The notes: generated by a model from the letters alone, not told the origin. A stretch of 64,000 nt of DNA from Cyanobacteriota bacterium (GCA_019752015.1 JAIEMQ010000001.1:1-64000); one strand, 5' to 3'; positions 8,632-20,599 are shown, counted from the first letter of the stretch. Numbers and translations are program-made.

Positions 8632-9852
8632 GTACGACCAGACCGTCAGCTTGTCGACGTCCTTGACGATGATGTTGCGGCCGGCGAATGCGGGATGCGC
8701 CCACATTGCCGAGTCGGCCACCGTGTAGCGCTTCACTTCCTCGAATGCCGTCGTGCTCGGCTTTGCGACGATCAGCTCGCTGTTGGTCGTGCTGATCAAG
8801 AGCTGATTGCCGGCGCGGACGATCGATGCGTTCTCCGCTTCGCGGCCCTTACCCTGCCACAGCGTCTTGCCCGTGGCCGCATCGATCGCGAAGAACTGGC
8901 CGCGGTTCTTGTTCGACAGTCCGAAGATCGTCGAGCCATTCGCGGCCGGCGAGCTCATATACATCGAGATCCGATCGTTGCTCCATCGCGGCGTCGCCGT
9001 CCATTTGCCGCCGCTGTTCGTGATGGCGTAACCGATCGTCGGGTTGTCGAGTCCGGCGGAGATCAACAGGTCGCCGACGATCAGCGGCGTGACGATGTTT
9101 TGTCCGTACGGCGTCTTGAGCGGCGCTTCCCAGAGCAGCTTGCCGTCGGCGGCGGAGACGCCAATCACCTTGTTCTGCGATTGCGTGATGATCTGCCGCG
9201 TGCCGGCGATCGTCGCGATGATCGGCGACGTGTACCCTGGACCGTCGCCGGTCCACTGCCACTTCACCGTGCCGGCCGCCGCATCCATCGCGGTCAACGC
9301 GCCGGCGTTGTTGCCGCCGAGAAATGCGATCACGTTCGCGCCATCGGCGATCGGTGAGCTCGACGTGCCGTACTCCTGCACGGGCTTCTTGGCGGGCTTT
9401 CTCCACAGCAGCTTTCCCGTAGCGAGAGCGTGCGCGGAGAAAATTCCGCTGATGCCGAACGTGAAGACGCGGCCGTTCGCGATCAGCGGCGTGGATTTCG
9501 GCCCGGGGCCGTGACCGGTCGCGGCTGGATTCATCGTGTATGGCGCGTCGACGCCGTCCTGCCACAGCTGCTTGCCCGACTCGAGATCGTACGCCGTCAC
9601 GACCTCGCGATTGGCCTGGCGCGAGTGCACGACCACGCGATTGCCGGAGACGACCGGCGATGCGTGGCCGGCGCCGACGGTGGCCTGCCATTTCTTCGTC
9701 AGCTGCGCGGGCCATGTGGCCGGCGCCGTGAAGCTCGACGCGACGCCATCACGCGCCGGTCCGCGCCACTGCGGCCAGTCCGCTCCAGGCTTCTGAGCAA
9801 GGATCGAAATCGAAAACGTAACAATCGCGAGGACGGTGATCAGTGTTTTCAT
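8629..9852 (-). CDS. secreted PQQ-type beta-propeller protein
   Basis: 407 residues from ATG 9852, which overlaps the stop of the upstream permease (ATGA). The signal peptide is MKTLITVLAIVTFSISILAQ. The mature part begins DWPQWRGPARDGV and shows repeated propeller blades (SGNRVVVHSRQ, LIANGRVFTFGISGIFSAHAL, SGKQLWQDGV, TGKTLWQGKG). It is a paralogue of the propeller at 7134-8603 but lacks that protein's insertion. The longer open frame upstream overlaps the permease and is not coding. Translational coupling to the permease suggests a shared envelope function; no catalytic residues were identified. Confidence 0.85.
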   Translation of the reverse strand: MKTLITVLAIVTFSISILAQKPGADWPQWRGPARDGVASSFTAPATWPAQLTKKWQATVGAGHASPVVSGNRVVVHSRQANREVVTAYDLESGKQLWQDGVDAPYTMNPAATGHGPGPKSTPLIANGRVFTFGISGIFSAHALATGKLLWRKPAKKPVQEYGTSSSPIADGANVIAFLGGNNAGALTAMDAAAGTVKWQWTGDGPGYTSPIIATIAGTRQIITQSQNKVIGVSAADGKLLWEAPLKTPYGQNIVTPLIVGDLLISAGLDNPTIGYAITNSGGKWTATPRWSNDRISMYMSSPAANGSTIFGLSNKNRGQFFAIDAATGKTLWQGKGREAENASIVRAGNQLLISTTNSELIVAKPSTTAFEEVKRYTVADSAMWAHPAFAGRNIIVKDVDKLTVWSY

Positions 9853-12800
9853 TCGCTCTTGATGGCTGTTAGAACCGGTGTGCGAGACGTGATTCTGATC
9901 GCGGCCAGCGCCGCGATCGCCCCCGTCACGAACACCGCGAGGAGCAGTCCTCCTAAATTGATCAGCGGCACCGACTGGGCGCGATCTCGCAACGCTGGAA
10001 CAATCGCGACGATAGCGCAGCCCGCGCCGAGGAGCAATCCTCCTGTGACGAGCGCCAGTCCCTCCGACAGCACCATGCTGCGGACGTCGGCGGGCGAGTA
10101 GCCGACCGCGCGGAGCAGGCCGATCTCGCGACGGCGCTCGAGCACGTTGCGCGCGAGCACCGCGCCGAGTCCGACGGTGCCGAGCAACAACCCGAGTGAG
10201 CCGAGCGCCTGGAACGTTGCGAGGTAGGTGTTCTCGACCTGGTGATACGCCGCCCATCGCTCGCGCGTGTCGATCACGTCGACGCCGAAGTCGGACAGGC
10301 GGTCCTCGAGGTGCGTCGTGAGCGCGGCGCGGTTCTCCGAGGGCGTGTCGATCATCCAGACGCGATAACCCTCCTGCTTTGGAAAGAGTTTGATGAATGC
10401 CGCCTCGCCGATGATCAGCTCCGATTGCAAGAAGCTGTCGGCCAGCGCACCGACAATGCGCAGCTTCACCGGACCGCTGCCCTCCGGCGTGAACGTGAAA
10501 TCGCCGCCGACTCCGAGGTGCAGCACGTACATCAACGTCGTTTGATCGGCGATCGCCGCGATTGCGCCGTCATCGAATGTGCGATTGAGCAGCAGCCACG
10601 GATTCGCGATCTCCTCGGGCGACGTTGCCATCGACGAGGCAAACGAGAAGCGTGGTTGCGAGAAGAAGCGCGGCTCGGGCGCGATGATGCGCGGGTTGGT
10701 CGGGCGGTAGAGCGTGAGACAACTCGTCTCATCGCCGGGGCGCAAGCGGAAGCGCGTGATCGAGGCCATCGAGAGGATCGGATCCGCGCTCTCGAACGCC
10801 AGGCTCTCACGCCCGTCCGGCGTGTTGGGATCGTGCATCAGCGGCGCGACCGATTCGGCCATCAGCGAGAATCCGCCGGTGCCTGCGGCCGGATCGTTGC
10901 TGCCCGACACGTCCTTCTGGAAGGCGCCGACGCTGACGAGGACGAAGCTCGCGAACGCGATCAAGGCGAGGCTGAGGACGGATCGCGCCGGCCGCACCGA
11001 GGTGTGGCGGATGCCGAGGGCGAACATGCCTGCCAGTCCACGACGAAGATTGCCGGACGATCGACGGCGCCGCAGATAGATCGACGCCGCGCACAAGCCG
11101 CCGACGAGCCACGCGCCGCCGGCGCCGAAGAAGCCGCCGGTGGGGTCGATCGCGCCGGAGATCGCGGCGCCAAGCAGCGCCGCGCCGAGAACCAGCATCA
11201 GTAGGGCAATTACCCTTATCGCGACTACATTCGGGGGCTGGCCCCAAACGTAGCCGCCTTTCGGCAAGGCTACGTTTGGGGCCAGCCCCCAGATGTAGTC
11301 GCCCTTCAGGAGTGAGCGTGCGGAGCGTTTGCTCATCGCGCGGACGCCGAGCCAGAGGGCCAGCATGCCGATTGCGAACGCGCCGATCGCGCCGGCCGCC
11401 AGCAACTGCGGCGCAATGTGCAGCGTCAGATCGGTCGTGCCGACCGCGCCGAGCCACCACGTGCGCAGGCCGTAAAGGATCAGGGCGCTGTAACCAACCG
11501 CGGCGACCGTTCCGATCGCCGCGCCGATCGCGGCGAGGATCGCGCCTTCGCGCACGAACACGCCGCGAATCTTCGAAGGCGAGAACCCCATCGACGCGAG
11601 GATGCCGACTTCAGTAGTGCGTTGTTCGAGGCCCACCGCGAAAAACAGATACGCGAGCAGCAGCGCCGAGACGACGAGGAAGAAACTGAAGTAGAGGAAG
11701 TACTCACCGAAGTCGGTGGTGCCCTGCGACGCGGCGATCGCGTCGGCTCGAACGAGCCGCGCCGTGAAGCCGGCGGCGCCCGGATCGAGCGATTGCGCGT
11801 TCAGTTGAAAGTCACCGGAGACGCGCAGCGAAGACGCGTTGCCGTAACGCGATCCCCACAGCCGGCGCCCGTCGCGAAGCGTGACGATCGCCTTCGGCGC
11901 CGCGCGATAGGTGTCCCAGTAGTCTTCGTCCTGCTTCCTGACGCGCTTGAGATCGACCGGGAACGGCGGATCCCAGTCGCCGATATTTTCGGCGTCGGTG
12001 ATACCCGGATAGATCGGGGTCAGCGTCGTGTCTCCGCCGATCCCTTTCATCGGCAGGATGCCCGCACAAACGAACTTCGCACTCGATGTCGTCAGGCCGT
12101 CGGCGTCGGACCACAGAAAGTAGTCGAGCGTCACCTCGTCGCCGACCTTCGCTTTGAGATCGTCGGCGGCCCACTGGTTCAACCAGATTGGCGGCGGCGA
12201 GGCATCGCCGGTCTCGATCGGCAGATCGATCGCCGAGACGACCGAATACGGAATCTCCCGATCGCGGGCGCGGATCGTGTTCGCGACGTAGGTCAGTACC
12301 GGCTGCGTCCTCAGTCCGGCGTCCGCCACCGCCGAGCGGACGCCCTCGGCAAGCGCATCGGGAAGCAGCCCGGCGCGGGTTTCGATGATCGGCGCATTCT
12401 CCGGTGATCGGCGCGTGCGCAGCCCGAAGTCATCGAGGTCTGCCGACGGGCGAACCACTTCGTAAACCAGATCGCCGGCATCTTCGTTGAGCGAGAACAG
12501 CATCATGTTGACGCGGGCGCTCAGCTCGAGATCGTTGAACAGGCGCGACATCGGCACGTAGAGCGCGAGCACCGGCCCCTGCGACGGCGACAGCGAGAAT
12601 TCGCCGAGCGACGATCGATCCAGCACGCCTGCGACCGTCAGGCGAATGCGCACGCCGGTGCCCTCGCGGCGGCCCTGGATCGACGACAACGGAATGTCGG
12701 TCGGCTTGGCGATTCGCAGCATGATCGAATCACCGGTCTTGACGCCCAGCTCGCTCGCCAGTGCCTGGCTGATCAACGCATTGCGATTCGCCGGCGACGC

Positions 12801-13193
12801 CGTGAAGTCAACGGACGGAGGCGTGATGCCGTGGAATGCCCAGAAGCGATCGTTGATGCCGTACACCGACACGGTGCCGGCCGTGCGCCGCGTCTCCTGG
12901 CTCGACACCGCGCCGTTGATCGCGATGAGCGGCACGACGTCCTTTACCCGGGAGCCGGGAGCCGGGAGCCGGGAACCGGAAATATCATCAGCGAGCGCGG
13001 CGCGGAAAAACGTCGGCGACGTGACAATGGCGTCGGTGTTGCCGAGGCGGCCGACGGCAAGGTCGCGCAGGCTCGCGCGCACGGATTCGCCGACCAGCAA
13101 CGCACCGGCGAGCACGGCCACCGCCACGGCCACGCCAAGCACGACGAGCGCATTGGTGGCGGCGTAGTAGCGAAGGCTCGCGCGGGTGAGCAC
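9849..13193 (-). CDS. large FtsX-like ABC permease carrying two in-frame repeat insertions
   Basis: 1114 residues, with an N-terminal signal/TM helix (YYAATNALVVLGVAVAVAVL), a large extracytoplasmic MacB-like domain, FtsX helices in the middle (FLYFSFFLVVSALLLAYLFF) and a second FtsX block at the C-terminus (LGSLGLLLGTVGLGAVLARN, ERRREIGLLRAVG). The architecture is that of a LolC/MacB-type type VII ABC permease with both halves fused. Its ATPase is encoded 9 nt upstream. Two insertions stand out: a REP pair (11225-11298) encodes DYIWGLAPNV/YVWGQPPNV near residues 635-660, and a 7-bp minisatellite (12948-12980) encodes SRLPAPGSR near residue 75. Both keep the frame. Likely role: lipoprotein or outer-envelope substrate export. 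Confidence 0.9.
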   Translation of the reverse strand: MLTRASLRYYAATNALVVLGVAVAVAVLAGALLVGESVRASLRDLAVGRLGNTDAIVTSPTFFRAALADDISGSRLPAPGSRVKDVVPLIAINGAVSSQETRRTAGTVSVYGINDRFWAFHGITPPSVDFTASPANRNALISQALASELGVKTGDSIMLRIAKPTDIPLSSIQGRREGTGVRIRLTVAGVLDRSSLGEFSLSPSQGPVLALYVPMSRLFNDLELSARVNMMLFSLNEDAGDLVYEVVRPSADLDDFGLRTRRSPENAPIIETRAGLLPDALAEGVRSAVADAGLRTQPVLTYVANTIRARDREIPYSVVSAIDLPIETGDASPPPIWLNQWAADDLKAKVGDEVTLDYFLWSDADGLTTSSAKFVCAGILPMKGIGGDTTLTPIYPGITDAENIGDWDPPFPVDLKRVRKQDEDYWDTYRAAPKAIVTLRDGRRLWGSRYGNASSLRVSGDFQLNAQSLDPGAAGFTARLVRADAIAASQGTTDFGEYFLYFSFFLVVSALLLAYLFFAVGLEQRTTEVGILASMGFSPSKIRGVFVREGAILAAIGAAIGTVAAVGYSALILYGLRTWWLGAVGTTDLTLHIAPQLLAAGAIGAFAIGMLALWLGVRAMSKRSARSLLKGDYIWGLAPNVALPKGGYVWGQPPNVVAIRVIALLMLVLGAALLGAAISGAIDPTGGFFGAGGAWLVGGLCAASIYLRRRRSSGNLRRGLAGMFALGIRHTSVRPARSVLSLALIAFASFVLVSVGAFQKDVSGSNDPAAGTGGFSLMAESVAPLMHDPNTPDGRESLAFESADPILSMASITRFRLRPGDETSCLTLYRPTNPRIIAPEPRFFSQPRFSFASSMATSPEEIANPWLLLNRTFDDGAIAAIADQTTLMYVLHLGVGGDFTFTPEGSGPVKLRIVGALADSFLQSELIIGEAAFIKLFPKQEGYRVWMIDTPSENRAALTTHLEDRLSDFGVDVIDTRERWAAYHQVENTYLATFQALGSLGLLLGTVGLGAVLARNVLERRREIGLLRAVGYSPADVRSMVLSEGLALVTGGLLLGAGCAIVAIVPALRDRAQSVPLINLGGLLLAVFVTGAIAALAAIRITSRTPVLTAIKSE
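11225..11298. repeat. inverted pair of 29-bp REP elements inside the permease gene
   Basis: Two 29-bp copies, 11225-11253 and 11270-11298, lie head to head 16 bp apart. Each runs CTAC...GGGGGCTGGCCCC...GTAG or its complement, and is the same family as the arrays flanking the REP transposase at 62317-62492 and 63567-63689. They are translated in frame on the minus strand. Confidence 0.9.
12948..12980. repeat. 7-bp minisatellite (CCGGGAG) within the permease gene
   Basis: About four and a half units of CCGGGAG/CCGGGAA. On the coding (minus) strand it reads SGSRLPAPGSR, a string absent from ordinary FtsX permeases. The same repeat is at 14447-14481 in the glycosyltransferase. Confidence 0.9.
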
Positions 13194-13202
13194 AGCGTTG
13201 CC

Positions 13203-13892
<690 letters not shown>

Positions 13893-14446
13893 CCTGATAC
13901 GCCTTCAACACGCCGCTCGCCATGTGCTGCACGGTGTAGTGCCGCCGCACGCCCTCGGCGCCGGCGCGTCCGAGCGCCGCAGCCTTGGACGGATCCTTCC
14001 ACAATTCGAGAATCGCGTCGGCCACATCCGCGGGTGATTCGGACTTCGACAACACGCCGCCGCGGGTGCGCGCGATCATTTCGGGGAACGCGCCATGATT
14101 CGGCTGCACGACGGGCACGCCGCACGCCATCGCTTCGAGCAGATACAGGCCTTTCGGTTCGCGATACGGGCTCGGCACCGACAGCACGTCGATCTCGTGA
14201 AAGAAGCGCACCTTCTTCGCGCGATCGACGGCACCGCGATACACGAACTCATCGCCGAGTCCCGCTACACGCAGCGACTCCGCGACGCCTTCGAGATACG
14301 GCTTGTGTTCCGGCGCGAGGTAACCGGCCGCGAGCAAACGCGAGGGAGGTAGTCCCTTTTCCGAACGCAGGATTCGATACGCGTCCGCGAGGTTATGCAG
14401 GCCCTTCTCGGGCGCGATACGTGCGAAAAATCCAATCGCGAAGGGA

Positions 14447-14481
14447 TCCGGGAACCGGGAGCCGGGAGCCGGGAGCCGGGG
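14447..14481. repeat. 7-bp minisatellite (CCGGGAG) within the glycosyltransferase gene
   Basis: About five units of CCGGGAG/CCGGGAA, in frame, encoding PRLPAPGSR in the linker between the two Rossmann domains. It is a direct relative of 12948-12980. Confidence 0.9.
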
Positions 14482-15215
14482 AGACACGGAGAGGTCGGCC
14501 GTATTGACGCCCAAAGACGCGACGCGCACCTTCGATTCTGGAATGCGCAGGTAGTCGCGCATGAAGCGCGCGTAGTACTCGCTCACGGCGATGAACAAGT
14601 CGACATCGGCGACCTGCGCGCGAACCAGTTCGAGCGCTTCGGTGCGATACGGTTCCGGCAGTCCCTCGAGAAACAGATCCTCGCCCTGCAGCGTGATCAC
14701 CACCGGACAGCCGAGCGCGCGCTTCAGCGGTGCGGCGAGGCTGATCAACAGCGTGTAGGGGATGTTGACGATGTCGGGAGGGGGATCGGCCGAAACGAAC
14801 TCGATCAGCTTGTCGATCTCCTTGCGCTGATGGCCGTTCGGTCCGCGCAGCGTCGACACGGTCAGCGCGCCGAGCTGTTTCGGATCGACCGCGATCGAGC
14901 CGCTCGTGAAGGCCTTGATCACGTTGGGCGCATCGACGAGCGCATCGAGCAGCCGGCTGCCGCGAAACCACGACATGTGCTGCTCGAGATACACGCTGAT
15001 GCCGCCGAAGAACACCTGCTCTTGCCGGCTGACGTTTTCTTCGTCGGTGAGCGTCGGCGTGTAGAAGGGCAGCAGCGTGACGTCGTGGCCCTGCCGGATC
15101 AATTCCGCCGCCAGCGCGTTGTCGCGCAGGCAGCTGCCGCAGTACATGCTTGCGGCCCCTGCTGTCAGCGACAAAATCTTCATGCGTAATATTTTTAACT
15201 TTTAATTTTTAATTC

Positions 15216-16651
15216 TTACGCGAGCCGCTGAATGGCCCGCCGAGCGTACAGGTGCTCGAACAGATTGCCTTCGTGCGGCTGATCCCACCCGATCTGGGTC
15301 GTCGACAGCGGTCCGAAGTTCAGGCGATCGACGTGCGGCGAGGCGACGAACCGCGCGCGGAACGCAGGGTCGCTCGAGATGCAGGTCACGACCAGCGACG
15401 AGCCGAGGCAATCCGGCAGCGCGGACGCCGGTACTTCGACGACGCTCGCGAAGGGAAACAGGAATTCGCGATTGGCGAGCGGATGGTTCGCATCGCATCG
15501 AATCACGGTCGGCAACAGGTAATTGCCGCCATGTGCTGACGCCACGCGCGCCGAGCCGCGAACCGCCGCCGACACATCGCGGGCCTCGCCGCTCTCGCCC
15601 TTCATGTCTCCATCGATCGTTGCCGAGATCCGCCTGGCGGTTTCCGGATCCGCGAACGGCGCGAGCACCGCATCAGGATCGTCGGCCGCGCGCGGGGTGA
15701 TCGACGTCAGCTTCTTCGCGAGCGCTTCGGCGATCTTGTCGGCGTGCTTCGTGACCCACACGCCGGAGGCGTTCACGCACGACCGTCCGCCGTTGTTCGA
15801 CATCGACTCGGCGATCACGTCGATGTATTGCTCCCACTGATCGGCGAGGTCCGGTCCGATCACGACTTTGCTGTAGCCGGGGCCGTGCACTTCCACGCGG
15901 CCGCCCTCGGCCTTCCATCGCTTCGTCGATCCGACATCGCCGAACACCATGCCGCGGCCGGTCGATCGCAGGATCTCGTTGCCGCCGGCGTGATCGGCCG
16001 GGTAATACGCGAACACGCCCGCGGGCAATCCCGCCTTCACCCACGCGTTGATGATGCGCAGCGGCGTCCACGGCTCGGCGCTGCCCGGCTTCAGCACCAG
16101 CGGCATCTTCAACACCGGCGTCGGCGCCCACAGCGAGTGCACGCCGGGCGAGTTGCTCGGCAGCACCACGCCGAGCGCATCGGTGCGCGGGAAGAAGCTG
16201 AGCATCTGTCCGTTAACGGTTCCGTAACCGGCGTCGAGCACCGACAGATCGAGACCGCGCGTGAGTCCCGCGAGCACTTCCTCGACCCTGTCGAGGACGC
16301 CATGCACCTTGTTCATGTTGCGGCGCACGTTGCTGAACGGCATACCGGTCGTGGCCGACACCTGCTCGATGTACTGCTGCGGCGTTTGCGTGGTCCCGCT
16401 CTCGGGATCGAGCGGCAGCGTGTCGTTGAGGAAATGCCCGGCGGCGCGACCCGCCATTTTCACCAGCTCCGCGACCGGAATCTTCAGCAGCAGCTCACGC
16501 GCTTCGACCTGCTTGAGCAGATCGCGTCGAATCAGGCCGACGTTGGCCTGGCTCATCGACACGAACGGTTGACGCGTGCGGAAGTGCGGCGTCACGACCT
16601 GGTTAACGCTGCGATACGGGACGCCCCAACGCAAAATTGGTAAATGAAGCA

Positions 16652-16652
<1 letters not shown>
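15216..16652 (-). CDS. aldehyde-dehydrogenase-fold acyl reductase (LuxC/EhpG-like)
   Basis: 478 residues from ATG 16652, whose A overlaps the stop of the preceding gene (TGATG). The fold is aldehyde-dehydrogenase-like: a nucleotide-binding region (LGVVLPSNSPGVHSLWAPTP, LVLKPGSAEPWTP, VFGDVGSTKRW) and a candidate catalytic Cys in NNGGRSCVNASGVWV. Such proteins reduce an activated acyl group to an aldehyde with NAD(P)H. The partner encoded immediately upstream is an adenylate-forming enzyme, so the pair would activate and reduce a carboxylic acid. No luciferase or thioesterase genes are nearby. The substrate could be a fatty acid (LuxC type) or an aromatic acid (EhpG type). An AT-rich 32-bp spacer separates it from the glycosyltransferase. 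Confidence 0.75.
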
Positions 16653-17728
<1,076 letters not shown>

Positions 17729-18188
17729 ATCAGGGAATTGTAGTAGAAGACGGCTGCGGAGCCTGAACTCTGGGACAACTAAGGAGCCGATGAAACACCT
17801 TGCGACGACTGCATGCCCCAACGCTCATCATGGTACGAACGGTCTTTTCAACCGAGATAGTTTGACGGTAGAAAGCGACCAGAATCAGAGGCGTACCAAT
17901 TTCGCCTTCTCCGATCGGGTTGGGGTCTTCTTCAAGAATTGCCCGTCGGATGTAGTATCCCGGTGCTGACGGATTACGCCGCCAGTACTGAGGTCCCGGA
18001 TCAGAAGCTTGAAGAGATCTGCTTCCGCCGAGTTTTCCGGTACCGGGGGTGATGTCATCCGCCATGTCGTCGTCCCTAAGCTCGTCCGTGAACTCTCCGA
18101 GCCTGCGTCCGGGGACAGTGATAACATGGCCGTGTTAATTATCAAGGCCACGGTGTGGACTCATATATCGGACGCAATAGGTAAACCT
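17729..18188. other. intergenic gap of 460 bp, lower GC than its surroundings
   Basis: The gap separates the minus-strand LuxE-like gene from the plus-strand nuclease/AbiEi-like gene. Open frames here are short, overlap each other and resemble no family I know. Stretches such as 18130-18188 (GTGTTAATTATCAAG, CATATATCGG) are AT-rich and could hold the promoter of the downstream pair. This may be the left edge of a transferred block; no attachment site or repeat was seen. Confidence 0.4.
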
Positions 18189-19346
18189 ATGGAACACGCC
18201 AAGTTCTCGAACAAATCCGACGGTGCCGACCGCCACGCCAAGGCAGAAGAACTGCTCGTCGGGTCACTCAAAAGTGCTGGATGGCAGGTTTCAAGACGTA
18301 CTGCGGCTCGTAACGGGCATCGCGCCGACCTGCTCATTCGACGGCCCGGCGCTTCGTATGCCGTGGAAATAAAGGTCGGGCCTGAGGGCAGAGGTGACCG
18401 GCTTATTCCGCTCTGGTCCCAGGCTTGCCTCCAGGCCGCACGAGTCGCCGGGCAACACGCACCACTGGCCGTAGTGGCAGCGCCGCAGATCGCTCCGAAA
18501 GTTGCTGAACAGATCATGAAATTCGCCGAGGACTTCGCTCCGGATTCCGCTGCTGGTGTCCTGGATTTTGAGGGACTCATGCTATTCCGCGGTCCGAAGC
18601 TGGACTCCTTGAATCTCCCTGCACCGCACCGACCGTCAGCTCCGCGTCCCAAAGAGCAATCGCAGCTGTTCTCAGACCTTAACCAATGGATGCTCAAAGT
18701 GCTACTCGCACCGGAGATTCCAGATGCACTCCTCTCGGCGCCACGCGGCCGTTATCGAAATGCGTCACAGCTTGCACGAGCCGCCAACGTCTCCGTAATG
18801 AGTGCGTTTCGACTAGTCCAGCAGCTTCAGCGCAAAGGTTACCTTCACGAATCGCCTGCGGCTCTCCGCATCGTACGACGCGAAGAATTCTTCCGACGAT
18901 GGCAGGCTTCTTCTCTACGCATCGCCAATGAGATGCCGATGCGCTTCTTGCTTCGCGGAAGTGATTCAAGTCGCGCTCTTCGGAAAATGCTAGACAGCGG
19001 CCGAGCGTGCTTGGCCCTGTTCGCAGCAGCTGACGCACTCGGACTGGGCCACGTGCGCGGTGTGCCGCCCTATGTTTACGTCCAGAAGCTCGGATCGGCC
19101 AATCTCGCTGCTTGGAAGAATCTCGTACCCGCCGCGCCTGGAGAAGCGCCCGATGTAATCCTCCGCGAGGCTCTCGCTCCGCAATCCATCTTCCGAGGTC
19201 TCGTCCGGCCCGGTGGATTAGCTTCGTGTGACGTCCTTCAAGTCTGGCTTGACGTCTTCGCTCATCCCGCCAGAGGCCACGAGCAGGCTGAATTGATTCA
19301 AAAACGCGTGCTGCAACCAATCCTGCAAGGAAGCGCTCATGAATGA
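18189..19346 (+). CDS. PD-(D/E)XK nuclease-like domain fused to winged helix and AbiEi-like antitoxin domain
   Basis: About 385 residues from ATG 18189; in-frame ATG 18126 and TTG 18009 are alternatives, but the DNA before 18189 is AT-rich and not codon-like. The N-terminal part has the order of a PD-(D/E)XK core: GHRADLLIRRPGASYAVEIK, in which Asp and E-x-K occupy the motif positions. A winged-helix follows (YRNASQLARAANVSVMSAFRLVQQLQRKGYL-like region). The C-terminal part is AbiEi-like, ending with DVLQVWLDVFAHPARGHEQAE. It overlaps the nucleotidyltransferase gene by 8 nt. Order and overlap match type IV toxin-antitoxin pairs, with the antitoxin first, but with an added nuclease-like domain. 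Family match is by eye; moderate confidence. Confidence 0.6.
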   Translation: MEHAKFSNKSDGADRHAKAEELLVGSLKSAGWQVSRRTAARNGHRADLLIRRPGASYAVEIKVGPEGRGDRLIPLWSQACLQAARVAGQHAPLAVVAAPQIAPKVAEQIMKFAEDFAPDSAAGVLDFEGLMLFRGPKLDSLNLPAPHRPSAPRPKEQSQLFSDLNQWMLKVLLAPEIPDALLSAPRGRYRNASQLARAANVSVMSAFRLVQQLQRKGYLHESPAALRIVRREEFFRRWQASSLRIANEMPMRFLLRGSDSSRALRKMLDSGRACLALFAAADALGLGHVRGVPPYVYVQKLGSANLAAWKNLVPAAPGEAPDVILREALAPQSIFRGLVRPGGLASCDVLQVWLDVFAHPARGHEQAELIQKRVLQPILQGSAHE

Positions 19347-20155
19347 TCTGGCTGCGTTCGCGCGATTACTCGATGCCCTTCGTCCCTGGACTAACCAGTT
19401 GGTTATTGTCGGCGGCTGGGCACATCGGCTCCATCGTTTCCATCCTCTCGCACATCCGCCGACTTACGAGGCTATCAGGACGAAGGATGCTGATCTCGCC
19501 TTCTCATCTTCGGCGCCTCTCGAAGGCGACATTGCTGCCCGCGTTGAAGAATGCAAGCTTCGTAGAAGAGTTGTCTGGTGAAGGCGTGCCGCTGGTGACG
19601 CAGTACCGACTCGGGACGGACGACGAGGGGTTCTTTGCGGAGTTCTTAACTCCTCTTCAAGGGAGCGGCACGAAGCGGAGTGGACTACCGGATACGACAC
19701 TGGCCAAAGCTGGGATAACGGCTCAGAAACTCCGTCATTTGGACTTGCTGCTAGTGAAGCCCTGGAGCGTGCGGCTCTCCAGCCCGGTCGGTGTCCCGGT
19801 GCGCGAGCCGGTAGCGATTAACGTAGCGAATCCTGTGAGTTTTATTGCCCAGAAGCTTCTGATCCAGAAGCACCGAAAGCCAAACAAGCAGGCGCAAGAC
19901 GCCCTCTACTTACATGACACGCTCGAACTCTTTGGCGGGGAACTCGGAGTGCTTAGAAAGCTGTGGAACGAAGAAGTGAGACCCACAATGCCGGACACGA
20001 CTGCACGAAGCGTCGATCGGCTTCAGCGGGATTGCTTCGGCTCTATCTCGGATGTCATCCGCAATGCCGCTCGTATCCCTCAGGATCGAGCCGTAACTCC
20101 GGCGCGAATGCAAGCTGTTTGCTCATTCGGGCTCGAAGAGATCTTTGGTGAGTAG
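19339..20155 (+). pseudogene. nucleotidyltransferase (AbiEii/GSU2403-like), frameshifted
   Basis: Translation starts at ATG 19339 (AAGGA 7 nt upstream) and gives LVIVGGWAHRLHRFHPLA and TKDADLAF, the Gly-Gly and D-x-D motifs of a minimal nucleotidyltransferase. That frame stops at 19581. From about 19545 the next frame continues the protein (LKNASFVEELSGEGVPLV) to 20155, with a helical tail typical of AbiEii-like toxins. Removing one base in GCTGCCCGCG near 19549 restores a protein of about 271 residues. The partner gene is immediately upstream and overlapping. Either the toxin has been inactivated in this strain, or the sequence has an indel error. Confidence 0.7.
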
Positions 20156-20218
20156 CGACGAGTAACCCCTGACCTTGGAGGAACCTTAAGTTGTCCAGAG
20201 CGAAGGCCGGCCGACAAA

Positions 20219-20599
20219 TTGACGCGGCAGCAGGACGACAGGCTTGAATCTGTGGGGACCGGATTATTTCTGCGGTTTGGTTCCCGTCAGTTCGTCGCAT
20301 CAGCAGGCCACGTGCTGAAACGACTTCGGGACGAGCGACTGCTGATCGGCGCCGATCGACTGGTTCCAATGGCTGGTCGGTTCTTCACCTCCCCTGGTGA
20401 TGACATCGATTTGGGGTTTTTCCCCTTGAGCGATGAGCAGGCGCGTCGTCAGTTTGACGGCGCGCACTTCCTCGTCACCAATGACATTGACATTGAGGCC
20501 CGCCCATACCTCCGTCAGTTCTATGTCGTCGGGTTCCTCGCAGAAGACAATGCCCACGAGGAGGCGGTGTCGCAGGTCACGTCATCTGCGGTTGGCTAC
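20219..20599 (+). pseudogene. trypsin-like peptidase domain, truncated
   Basis: The reading frame from TTG 20219 gives VGTGLFLRFGSRQFVASAGHV and DIDLGFFPL, which correspond to the beta-strand, His (SAGHV) and Asp (DDIDLG) elements of a trypsin-like serine peptidase. The domain then stops making sense near 20599, before any GxSGG nucleophile motif. The frame stays open to 21058 only because it runs antisense to another broken gene. It is therefore a fragment with no catalytic Ser. It lies directly after the toxin-antitoxin-like pair. Confidence 0.55.

Noticed and set aside
17730-18151. Two overlapping minus-strand open frames in the gap
   Set aside because: They overlap each other, have no ribosome-binding site and no recognisable domain.
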